12,246 nucleotides of DNA from Candidatus Falkowiibacteriota bacterium (GCA_013335665.1 JAAXVE010000007.1:2600-14845), one strand, 5' to 3'. Positions 6,268-11,740 are shown, numbered from the stretch's first letter. Translations and numbers: made by a program. Notes: generated by a model not told the origin, from the letters alone.

Positions 6268-6591
6268 ATGACAAATGAATTCCAGACCAAAGTAAAAAAA
6301 TTCATGGACGAAAACGGCATGAATAATCCGATCGAGAACAGGATGCTTGATCTGTTTGATGAGGTCGGAGAGGTTGCTAAAGAGATTAATAAGATGTCGG
6401 CTTATGGCACGAAACCACCAGAGTTTAGACAGGAGATAGTCATGGAGTTGGGTGACGCTTTTTATTCGCTGATTACCGTGGCAAATTATTATGATGTCGA
6501 TCTGCTCGGATCGCTTGACATGGCGATGGAAAAATATGAAAAGAGGATTGAAAGAGGCGGGCATGCCGGCTCAGAAAATGATCATGCTTAG
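6268..6591 (+). CDS. MazG-like nucleotide pyrophosphohydrolase
   Basis: A 107-residue all-alpha protein of the MazG / dUTPase-2-like superfamily, expected to hydrolyse a nucleoside triphosphate to its monophosphate and pyrophosphate with Mg2+. The metal-binding acidic set is intact: D31-E32-V-G-E35 in LFDEVGEVAKEI and E60-x-x-D63 in MELGDAFYSLIT. Further helices follow (YYDVDLLGSLDMAMEKYEKR). The last 12 residues are polar and likely disordered. It starts after an 83-nt gap; a weak aagaag precedes the ATG by about 5 nt. The pentapeptide-repeat gene begins 8 nt after its stop, so they are likely co-transcribed. The substrate is unknown. Confidence 0.87.
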   Translation: MTNEFQTKVKKFMDENGMNNPIENRMLDLFDEVGEVAKEINKMSAYGTKPPEFRQEIVMELGDAFYSLITVANYYDVDLLGSLDMAMEKYEKRIERGGHAGSENDHA

Positions 6592-6599
6592 CAATTTTT

Positions 6600-7178
6600 A
6601 TGGATATGGAAAAAAATAATTTTGAAAATCAGCAATTCAATAAGGTTTCATTGACTGGTCAGGATTTACAAGATAAAGAGTTTTCGAAGTGTGCCTTTAC
6701 GAAGTGTGATTTTAGCAATGCTAAATTTTCAGGATCGACATTTATCGATTGCACCTTCGTGGACTCCAATTTGTCCAATATCAAGATTGATGATGCAAGC
6801 TTTCAGAAAGTTACTTTTGAGAACTGTAAGATGATCGGCGTTGATTTTTCGACGGTGAGTACGCTCTTAATCGAATGGTCATTTAGGAAGTGTCTGATTG
6901 AGCTGTGCAGCTTCAGTAAATTGGAAATACGGCGCGGCAAGTTTATTCAGTGCACGATCAGGGAGACGGATTTCATAAACGCTAATATGGCAGAGACCGA
7001 CTTCTCCGGCTCGGATTTGCAGGGAAGCAAGTTCCATAACACGGTTTTGGATAAAGCGGATTTTTCCGGAGCCAGAAGCTACTTCATTGATCCGACGCAG
7101 AACAAGATTAAGAAAGCCAAGTTTTCTTATCCCGAAGTGTTGGGTCTGCTGGATTCGTTCGACATTGTTTTAGATTAG
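6600..7178 (+). CDS. Pentapeptide-repeat protein
   Basis: A 192-residue protein built from tandem five-residue units with a central Phe/Leu and small or polar neighbours (for example FSKCAFTKCDFSNAKF, FINANMAETDF, DLQGSKFHNTVLDKADF), spanning about residues 10-158. Such sequences form a right-handed quadrilateral beta-helix. A non-repeat stretch near 78-88 (VSTLLIEWSF) interrupts the coil. The C-terminal tail YFIDPTQNKIKKAKF then a helix (PEVLGLLDSFDI) is typical of the Qnr/MfpA-like size class, but DNA-gyrase protection is not shown by sequence. Two ATGs are possible (6600, 6606). It is 8 nt downstream of the MazG-like gene and ends the upstream + strand run. Confidence 0.92.
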   Translation: MDMEKNNFENQQFNKVSLTGQDLQDKEFSKCAFTKCDFSNAKFSGSTFIDCTFVDSNLSNIKIDDASFQKVTFENCKMIGVDFSTVSTLLIEWSFRKCLIELCSFSKLEIRRGKFIQCTIRETDFINANMAETDFSGSDLQGSKFHNTVLDKADFSGARSYFIDPTQNKIKKAKFSYPEVLGLLDSFDIVLD

Positions 7179-7204
7179 AGTCGAGCGAAATGGGGAAAAG
7201 AAAG

Positions 7205-7232
7205 TAGGGAATGAGCCGAAGCGCATTCCCTA
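7205..7232 (-). terminator. Intrinsic terminator of the 41-residue peptide gene, UUCG loop
   Basis: On the minus strand, TAGGGAATG and CATTCCCTA form a 9-bp stem, then one mismatch, then GC pairs closing a TTCG tetraloop. The stem is followed on that strand by the T-rich tail CTTTCTTTT (7204-7196). On the + strand no T-run follows, so it should act for the minus-strand gene that ends 28 nt away. Confidence 0.7.
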
Positions 7233-7260
7233 TGTGAAGCAGTGGGCGTAATCACCCTTT

Positions 7261-7386
7261 TTAAAACTGGCCGGTGCTGAATCCAACACCGATGAGGAAA
7301 AAGCTCATTCCAATGAACGATGTTGCTGATAAGGTGGCGGCCGTGATAAAGATCCCTTTACCGAGTTTCAAAATAGCGTTTTTCAT
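7261..7386 (-). CDS. 41-residue hydrophobic small peptide
   Basis: A complete minus-strand frame, ATG at 7386 to TAA at 7261. It starts with a short cationic N-terminus (MKNAILKLGKG) followed by a long hydrophobic stretch rich in Gly, Ser, Thr and Phe (about 11-37) and ends STGQF. It is best read as a single membrane-spanning peptide. Evidence that it is real is its complete transcription unit: a GGAGG site 5 nt before the ATG, a TTGACA-17-TATTAT promoter and a UUCG-loop terminator. It is the only minus-strand gene within the long + strand run. Possible roles include a small membrane regulator, a type I toxin-like peptide or an exported peptide; nothing in the sequence chooses between them. 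No family is recognised. Confidence 0.72.
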   Translation of the reverse strand: MKNAILKLGKGIFITAATLSATSFIGMSFFLIGVGFSTGQF

Positions 7387-7391
7387 TTTTT

Positions 7392-7396
7392 CCTCC
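7392..7396 (-). promoter_or_regulatory. Shine-Dalgarno GGAGG for the 41-residue peptide
   Basis: CCTCC on the + strand reads GGAGG on the minus strand, separated by AAAAA from the ATG at 7386. This near-perfect ribosome site fixes the start and contrasts with the + strand genes around it. Confidence 0.85.
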
Positions 7397-7411
7397 AGGT
7401 TGTGTGATTTT

Positions 7412-7440
7412 GAGCTGTTTTTGTACAGCTCTTTTTGTTT
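7412..7440 (+). terminator. Intrinsic terminator for + strand; leader hairpin on minus strand
   Basis: GAGCTGT (7412-7418) pairs with ACAGCTC (7425-7431) around a 6-nt loop. It is followed on the + strand by TTTTTGTTT, so it can end transcription coming from the pentapeptide-gene side. On the minus strand the same hairpin falls inside the 5' leader of the small peptide gene, upstream of its ribosome site. A third copy of GAGCTGT lies at 7496-7502. Confidence 0.6.
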
Positions 7441-7462
7441 CTTGGAAATAAATTAATATTAT

Positions 7463-7491
7463 ATAATAGCATTAAATTGACATTTTGTCAA
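7463..7491 (-). promoter_or_regulatory. Sigma70-type promoter with dyad over the -35 box
   Basis: On the minus strand the -35 box TTGACA (7491-7486) is separated by exactly 17 bp from TATTAT (7468-7463). Transcription would start near 7456, leaving a leader of about 70 nt before the ATG at 7386. The -35 box is one arm of a perfect inverted repeat, TTGACA-TTT-TGTCAA on the + strand (7477-7491), a plausible operator. Confidence 0.7.
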
Positions 7492-7637
7492 TACGGAGCT
7501 GTCTAAGTTTTATTGTGGAATGCGTTTTATGACTAAATTTAGCTAATATTAAATAATATAAAATTACGGCTTTTTACAGAGAAATAGTGGATACTTTTAT
7601 TTTTATGGATTTGAGCTTATGATTAAATAAGGTGGGG

Positions 7638-7658
7638 CAACGCGACATGATCGCGTTG
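7638..7658 (+). terminator. Terminator-like hairpin upstream of the third Nudix gene
   Basis: CAACGCGA and TCGCGTTG form a perfect 8-bp stem with a CATGA loop, followed by ATTTTGTCTAAT. The T-run is short, so termination may be weak. There is no obvious + strand gene between 7441 and 7637. It could end an untranslated RNA, attenuate the Nudix gene at 7690, or be a binding site. No other gene is visible in 7503-7689. Confidence 0.45.
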
Positions 7659-7689
7659 ATTTTGTCTAATAATAAGCATAAATTCGTAT

Positions 7690-8163
7690 ATGATAGAGTG
7701 TAATTCAATAAAAGGCGGCAAAGTGATGATTGCCGAAGACAAGTTGGTTTTTAGGCCGTCTGTTTATGCGGTTATTGTTAATGAGGGCAGGATATTGATG
7801 CTAAACACCAAGAGTAATGGCAAGTATTTTTTCCCGGGTGGCGGACAGAATATCGGTGAGACTTTGCCCGAAGCTTTACGGCGCGAAGTTAGGGAGGAAG
7901 TGGGACTTGAAATTGAAATTGGGAAACTGATCCACTTCAAGGAACAGTTTTTTTATTACGATCCGCATGATGAGGCTTATCACATGCTCAGCTTCTTCTA
8001 TGAGTGCAAGGCTTTAACCTTGGACCTTCTGAGCGATGACAGTGTTGACGACGAGGAATCGGAAAAGCCGCGCTGGGTCGACTTGAATGAATTAAGGCAA
8101 ACTAACAACAATATCGAAGCAGTCGATGAAGTTCTGTGCCTGCTGCAAGAATATGAGCGATAA
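7690..8163 (+). CDS. Nudix hydrolase
   Basis: A 157-residue Nudix protein with an intact box: Gly51, Glu57, then R65-E66-V-R-E69-E70-V-G72-L73. The core begins RPSVYAVIVNEGRILML and GKYFFPGGGQNIGE, and ends with PRWVDLNELRQ. The true start is uncertain: ATG 7690 gives an unusual 12-residue N-terminus, while ATG 7726 (residue 13) begins at MIAEDKLVFRPS, just before the first strand, and is preceded by an aaaggcgg stretch. The next gene overlaps its 3' end by 11 nt (ATGAGCGATAA), which suggests translational coupling with a second, larger Nudix fusion. The substrate is unknown. Confidence 0.9.
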   Translation: MIECNSIKGGKVMIAEDKLVFRPSVYAVIVNEGRILMLNTKSNGKYFFPGGGQNIGETLPEALRREVREEVGLEIEIGKLIHFKEQFFYYDPHDEAYHMLSFFYECKALTLDLLSDDSVDDEESEKPRWVDLNELRQTNNNIEAVDEVLCLLQEYER

Positions 8164-9019
8164 TATTAAAAATTACGATGTATTCGTTGAAAACGTGGCT
8201 GATCTCGCCCATGAAAAATTCCGTGAGATTTACAGTCGGGACAATAATGGTTCAAGAATGAAAACGACGAAAGACGAGGCCTGGATAAAGAAGCATGGAA
8301 CAGATCAGTCCGATTTAGCCAAATTGAGATATTATGATGTTCCTACCGATTGGCAGAAAGAGAGATGGTACGGCGCCAAAGAAGCTGTCGATGCTTTATT
8401 GGCGGCAGTAGCAGCCGGCAAACCATTGGACAAAGATTTTGTCGAGCAAGCCTCGGAAATAGTCCATAAGGAATGGCTGAAACGTAATTGCGACAGAGCA
8501 AGGGAAGAATGCAAACTTGCGTATGCAGATCTTTCAGAACAAATGAAAGAAAAAGATCGAATTTTTGTTGACGCAGCAATCGAAGAATACGGTAAGCAGC
8601 GCAGTGGACAGTATGAACCCAGAGATGTCTCGGTTATACTCCTTTACGATAAGGAAGGAAAAATCTTGCTCCAGCATCGCTCTGCAGATGCTAAAAGATC
8701 TCCGAACTGCTGGGCGTTTTTTGGCGGAGGTATTGAGGCTGGCGAAACTCCTGAACAAGCAGTCAGGCGTGAGTCGCTTGAAGAGTTGAGCTATGTGCTT
8801 GATAATCCAAGGTTGGTTTTGGAACAGCGTTTTTCCTGGGGCGGCTTTGAAAGCTGCAAATACGTTTTTACCGAAGAGTATGACGTATCCAAGGAATTGA
8901 TCTTGGGTGAAGGACAGGGAATGGATTGGAATAATTATGCGGAGCTCGAAAAGTTGGGACTGTCCGACCATGACATGGAAGCGCTTGAATTAATTAAGGA
9001 TCATATTTTTAAGAAGTAA
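8153..9019 (+). CDS. RyR-like helical modules fused to Nudix domain
   Basis: I choose ATG 8153 (288 residues) over ATG 8126. The earlier start adds a Cys-rich stretch encoded inside the previous gene, whereas 8153 gives the common 11-nt stop/start overlap. Residues 11-82 (VADLAHEKFREIYS, YYDVPTDWQKERWYGAKEAV) and 95-137 (ASEIVHKEWLKRN, YADLSEQMKEKDR) resemble two successive RyR-type modules, defined by the pattern H..W...N ... Y..L....K..DR. Residues about 147-285 are a Nudix domain: G192, E198, R206-E207-S-L-E210-E211-L-S213-Y214. The usual Gly of the box is Ser213. Metal-binding Glu residues remain, so catalysis is still possible. The RyR-like part may sense a ligand or partner; this is an inference. 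Confidence 0.82.
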   Translation: MSDNIKNYDVFVENVADLAHEKFREIYSRDNNGSRMKTTKDEAWIKKHGTDQSDLAKLRYYDVPTDWQKERWYGAKEAVDALLAAVAAGKPLDKDFVEQASEIVHKEWLKRNCDRAREECKLAYADLSEQMKEKDRIFVDAAIEEYGKQRSGQYEPRDVSVILLYDKEGKILLQHRSADAKRSPNCWAFFGGGIEAGETPEQAVRRESLEELSYVLDNPRLVLEQRFSWGGFESCKYVFTEEYDVSKELILGEGQGMDWNNYAELEKLGLSDHDMEALELIKDHIFKK

Positions 9020-9020
9020 A

Positions 9021-9608
9021 ATGCCAACACTACTTGATTGCATAACTGATTTTATTTTTTTTGAAGACGAGCCAGTGTTAGCTGACATTATTTTGATTCC
9101 TGGAGCACTAAGGCCTCAGTTGATAGATAAAGCAGTTGAATTATATAAGCAAGGCTTGGCCCCATACATCCTGCCTTCGGGAGGTGTTGGCCCTAAGCTT
9201 GCCAAAGAACGCGAGACAGGGGTTTCTGATTGGAATAGCGAGTGGGAATATATGCGGGCGATCGCATTGGAGCAAGGTGTGCCCGAAGCGGCAATCTTGA
9301 AAGAGGATAAGGCTCTCCACACTTTTGACAATGCAACCTTGTCGCTGCAAACAATTGGGCAGTCAGACATCAAGGTTAAGAAAGCGATTCTTGTCTGCAA
9401 ACGGCATGGTGCCAGGCGTGCATTGCTTACATATCAGACAGTCTTTCCCCGGGATATTGAGTTCATCGTCTGTCCAGTATTGGATGACAGAAATGTCAGC
9501 GCGGACAACTGGTTTCTGGATGAGGCGAAGGTCGCGCTGGTGATGGGTGAAGTTGAGAAGATTGGGAAGTATTTTTCAAAACATGTCATTGATCTAGCTA
9601 AGAAATAG
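9021..9608 (+). CDS. YdcF-like / DUF218 family protein
   Basis: A 195-residue Rossmann-like protein of the DUF218/YdcF group. Visible motifs are ADIILIPGA (21-29) with Arg31 downstream, AVELYKQGLAPYILPSGG (38-55), the conserved ALHTFDNA (98-105) and CKRHGARRAL (126-135), equivalent to the family's H..RA. Members include the SanA/YdcF proteins, of which YdcF binds S-adenosylmethionine; a general enzymatic role is not established. No membrane segment or signal peptide is present, unlike several SanA-type relatives, so it is probably cytosolic. The ATG lies 1 nt after the RyR-Nudix stop, making a tight three-gene unit with the two Nudix genes. It ends at the shared terminator before dnaB. Confidence 0.85.
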   Translation: MPTLLDCITDFIFFEDEPVLADIILIPGALRPQLIDKAVELYKQGLAPYILPSGGVGPKLAKERETGVSDWNSEWEYMRAIALEQGVPEAAILKEDKALHTFDNATLSLQTIGQSDIKVKKAILVCKRHGARRALLTYQTVFPRDIEFIVCPVLDDRNVSADNWFLDEAKVALVMGEVEKIGKYFSKHVIDLAKK

Positions 9609-9618
9609 TTTTTAAAAA

Positions 9619-9647
9619 AATAAAACCAGGTAATACCTGGTTTTATT
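9619..9647. terminator. Bidirectional intrinsic terminator between convergent genes
   Basis: AATAAAACCAGGT (9619-9631) and ACCTGGTTTTATT (9635-9647) form a perfect 13-bp stem with an AAT loop. The outer A/T arms supply a U-tract in both directions. It sits 10 nt after the DUF218 stop and 17 nt beyond the dnaB stop, so it serves both. Confidence 0.92.
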
Positions 9648-9664
9648 GAGCGCTATTTTAAAAG

Positions 9665-11101
9665 TTAAAAACTTGGAGGAGCATCGTGGCGGGTGTCGAG
9701 ATTTTTGAAGTCGGCCGTGTCGGTATCGAAGTAGAGATCTACTTTGCCAGTCGGGCCGTTTCTGTGTTTTGCGATATGCACCTCGGCGCTGTGCAGGTCG
9801 AACTCGGATAGGTCTTCCCGGCGGTAATTTCGATCAGCAGCCTTGCGATAGATGAACATGACGATATCGGCATCTTGCTCAATCGAACCTGATTCGCGCA
9901 AGTGGGCGAGCTTAGGAATGGCTGGTGTAGATTGTTCGACGGTTCGAGAGAGCTGTGATAGGGCCAGCACAGGGATGTTCAGCTCGCGGGCTAAGCCCTT
10001 AAGACCGCGTGAAATCTCCGAGACTTCCTGCACGCGATTGTCAGAGTATTTGCCGCGGCCTTCCATCAGCTGCAAGTAGTCGATAACGACGAAATCAAGA
10101 CCCTTTTCCATCTGAAGGCGGCGGCACTTGGTGCGGATGTCCATGATCCCCGAACTGGAAGAATCGTCGATATAGATTTTAGCCTCTGACAATTCGCCCA
10201 TAGCTTGGCCGATCTTGGTAAAATCATTGTCTTCACCTTGGTCTGACAAGCGGCCGGTGCGCATCTTCCATAGGCCGACACTGGCCTGGGCGCAAAGCAT
10301 GCGGTCGACTAATTGTTCCTTACTCATTTCCAATGAGAAGACGCCGACACTAACTTTGTTCTTAAGGGAAATCAAACGGGCCAGATCAAGAGCGAATGAA
10401 GTCTTGCCGACTGAGGGACGTGCTGCCAAAATAAGCAGGTCTGATCTATGAAAACCGCCCAAGAGCTCATCCAAATCTGTGAAGCCGGTCGAGAGTCCGC
10501 GTAGTTTGCCGCCTTGGCGGTGCAGCTCGTCGATACGTTCGAAGGCGTCAGCCAAGAGGGTGTCGATCGGCGCAAAAGCGTTTTTGGTAAATTTTTGCGA
10601 TACGGAAAATAATTTCTGTTCTGCCTGGTCAAGAATTTGTTCGATATCTTCTTCTTCGGTATAGCCCATCTCTGACAATTGCGCAGCGACATTCAAAAGG
10701 CGTCGCAATGTCGCTTTGCGTTGGACGATATTGGCATAGAAGACGACATGTGAGGAGGTGGCGACAGCATTGGAGATTTCCGCAAGATAGCCGCGGCCGC
10801 CGATAGCCTCCAAGTGGCCTTTATCCATCAAACGGCTTGAAAGGGTGAGGATATCGATCGGTTCTTGCCGCGAGTAAAGCTCCTTCATCGACTCAAAAAT
10901 CAGTTCGTGGCTTTCTTTATAGAAGTCGTTAGGCTGCAAAAAATCAGCCACCTTAATCATGGCGTCTTTGTCAATCAAAAGACAGCCCAGAAGGGACTGT
11001 TCAGTTTCGATGCTTTGCGGTGGTAATTTACCTACGACCTGGTTGCTCATATGGGTTATCTTAACGGCTCGGGGCTGATTTAGCAAGGGATAATTTTCCA
11101 C
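9665..11101 (-). CDS. dnaB: Replicative DNA helicase DnaB
   Basis: A 478-residue RecA-fold hexameric helicase that unwinds DNA at the replication fork. The N-terminal domain begins PPQSIETEQSLLGCLLID (about 27-44). The linker leads to GLSTGFTDLDELLGG (202-216). Walker A is ARPSVGKT (227-234, Lys233), the catalytic Glu is Glu258 in FSLEMS, and Walker B ends at Asp341 (FVVIDYLQLM). Also present are SQLSRTVE, LRESGSIEQDADIV and the arginine-finger region KHRNGP (445-450). The length is normal, with no intein. The start is GTG at 11101, preceded by GGAGG with a 4-nt gap. The first internal ATG (residue 18, 11050) has no ribosome site, although homology begins near it. The gene is convergent with the DUF218 gene. 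Confidence 0.97.
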   Translation of the reverse strand: MENYPLLNQPRAVKITHMSNQVVGKLPPQSIETEQSLLGCLLIDKDAMIKVADFLQPNDFYKESHELIFESMKELYSRQEPIDILTLSSRLMDKGHLEAIGGRGYLAEISNAVATSSHVVFYANIVQRKATLRRLLNVAAQLSEMGYTEEEDIEQILDQAEQKLFSVSQKFTKNAFAPIDTLLADAFERIDELHRQGGKLRGLSTGFTDLDELLGGFHRSDLLILAARPSVGKTSFALDLARLISLKNKVSVGVFSLEMSKEQLVDRMLCAQASVGLWKMRTGRLSDQGEDNDFTKIGQAMGELSEAKIYIDDSSSSGIMDIRTKCRRLQMEKGLDFVVIDYLQLMEGRGKYSDNRVQEVSEISRGLKGLARELNIPVLALSQLSRTVEQSTPAIPKLAHLRESGSIEQDADIVMFIYRKAADRNYRREDLSEFDLHSAEVHIAKHRNGPTGKVDLYFDTDTADFKNLDTRHDAPPSF

Positions 11102-11105
11102 TTTT

Positions 11106-11110
11106 CCTCC
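11106..11110 (-). promoter_or_regulatory. Shine-Dalgarno GGAGG for dnaB
   Basis: CCTCC on the + strand reads GGAGG on the minus strand, four bases before GTG 11101. It supports the GTG start over the internal ATG at 11050. Confidence 0.75.
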
Positions 11111-11117
11111 ACTATTT

Positions 11118-11164
11118 TACTAACAGGGCGTCCCTCTTGCAAAAACTGTTGATTCCTGTTAGTA
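11118..11164 (-). promoter_or_regulatory. Inverted repeat in the dnaB leader
   Basis: TACTAACAGG (11118-11127) and CCTGTTAGTA (11155-11164) are perfect 10-bp inverted repeats separated by 27 nt, ending 7 nt upstream of the dnaB GGAGG site. In dnaB mRNA they could fold into a hairpin; as DNA they could be an operator. A possible -10 box, TATACT on the minus strand, overlaps the upstream arm (11161-11166), but I see no convincing -35. Confidence 0.5.
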
Positions 11165-11249
11165 TACAGATAATTAAGATAATTCTGCCTAACCGCAGTT
11201 TTATTTTTGCCTTATTACGCCAAAGCTTCAGCGAAGGCGAATCATATAT

Positions 11250-11325
11250 GCGCCCATAGCTCAGTCGGTAGAGCAGATCCCTTTTAAGGATAAGGTCCAA
11301 GGTTCGAGTCCTTGTGGGCGCACCA
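11250..11325 (+). tRNA. trnK: tRNA-Lys (anticodon UUU)
   Basis: A full cloverleaf of 76 nt with encoded CCA. Acceptor GCGCCCA pairs perfectly with TGGGCGC, followed by A and CCA. The D arm is GCTC/GAGC with loop AGTCGGTA, the T arm CAAGG/CCTTG with loop TTCGAGT, and the variable loop has 5 nt. The anticodon loop CTTTTAA gives anticodon TTT at 11283-11285. The anticodon stem GATCC/GGATA has one G-A mismatch at its top (27-43), which is tolerable. It is divergent from dnaB and followed directly by a long terminator hairpin. Confidence 0.95.
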
Positions 11326-11366
11326 ATAAAAATACCCGCCATTTGGTGGGTATTTTTATTGGTGCG
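11319..11366 (+). terminator. Long terminator hairpin overlapping the tRNA 3' end
   Basis: The segment 11319-11340 pairs with 11345-11366 over 22 bp (one G-T wobble) around an ATTT loop. The core AATAAAAATACCC / GGGTATTTTTATT is a normal terminator with a T-rich 3' arm. Unusually, the outer pairs include the last seven bases of the mature tRNA, CGCACCA (11319-11325). Confidence 0.8.
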
Positions 11367-11409
11367 TTTACAGTTGAGAGAACCTAGAACAAGGAAGGTT
11401 TAAAAACGA

Positions 11410-11423
11410 ATCAATTAATTGAT
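11410..11423. repeat. 14-bp perfect palindrome between the tRNA 3' end copies
   Basis: ATCAATTAATTGAT is its own reverse complement. It lies in the 158-bp segment between the two copies of the tRNA 3' end. It is AT-rich, so chance is possible; it could be a dimeric protein binding site. Nothing else is recognisable in 11367-11483. Confidence 0.3.
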
Positions 11424-11483
11424 AGAGGTAGATTTAAAAATTGATGGTCATAAACACTTTTCGGCGGCGTGGGGTTTAACCCC

Positions 11484-11506
11484 TTCGAGTCCTTGTGGGC
11501 GCACCA
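11484..11506 (+). repeat. Direct repeat of the tRNA-Lys 3' end (att-like)
   Basis: These 23 nt are identical to 11303-11325, covering the T-loop, the 3' half of the T stem, the acceptor 3' strand and CCA. The 5' two-thirds of the tRNA is missing here, so this is not a functional tRNA. The copies are 181 nt apart. Duplication of a tRNA 3' end is the usual footprint of site-specific integration at a tRNA gene, but no integrase gene is in the window and the spacer is short. Confidence 0.8.
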
Positions 11507-11507
11507 A

Positions 11508-11544
11508 AAACAAAAAAACAGGCATAATGCCTGTTTTTTTGTTT
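11508..11544 (+). terminator. Intrinsic terminator after the tRNA 3' end copy
   Basis: A 17-bp perfect stem (11508-11524 with 11528-11544) around a TAA loop. The GC core is CAGGCA/TGCCTG, the 3' arm ends TTTTTTTGTTT, and the A-rich 5' arm makes it potentially bidirectional. It stands 2 nt after the partial tRNA copy, as a tRNA terminator would. Confidence 0.9.
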
Positions 11545-11650
11545 AATATTCGGTGTTTTTCGGTGTTAAATTAGCTTTTTAGTGGGGTGGGTGGTGTGTT
11601 TTGCGGTTTCATTAAATACTTATGCGATATTTACCCCCCTCCTTTAAAGC

Positions 11651-11680
11651 TTGTCTCATTTCTGTTAAGCTGTGTATAGT
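11651..11680 (+). promoter_or_regulatory. Candidate sigma70 promoter for the right-end genes
   Basis: TTGTCT (11651-11656) and TATAGT (11675-11680) are separated by 18 bp, matching the consensus at 4/6 and 5/6. Transcription would start near 11687, about 54 nt before the ATG at 11741. The rest of 11545-11740 shows only a short direct repeat (CGGTGTT twice, near 11551-11568) and no convincing gene. Confidence 0.45.
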
Positions 11681-11740
11681 TGATTGTAAGCGATTTTTTA
11701 GTAGAAGTTTTATTACTATATCGAATATTAATAAAAGCCT

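Noticed and set aside
14..6625. Recurring AAAATAATTTT near gene starts (about 20, 2880, 3380, 6610)
   Set aside because: Low-complexity sequence expected in AT-rich DNA; two copies are inside coding sequence and the position relative to starts is not constant.
7274..7456. 60-residue + strand frame antisense to the small peptide
   Set aside because: It overlaps the minus-strand gene, its ribosome site and a terminator, has no ribosome site of its own, and its C-terminal half is translated leader DNA (FFIFSSRLCDFELFLYSSF).
8126..8163. Earlier ATG for the RyR-Nudix gene
   Set aside because: It adds MKFCACCKN, encoded entirely inside the upstream gene and outside any domain; ATG 8153 gives the common short stop/start overlap.
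9665..11101. Intein or frameshift in dnaB
   Set aside because: All helicase motifs are present in order with normal spacing and the total length is normal.
11112..11342. 76-residue minus-strand frame across the tRNA region
   Set aside because: It is the antisense of the tRNA gene and of the dnaB leader; the tRNA fold fully explains the sequence.
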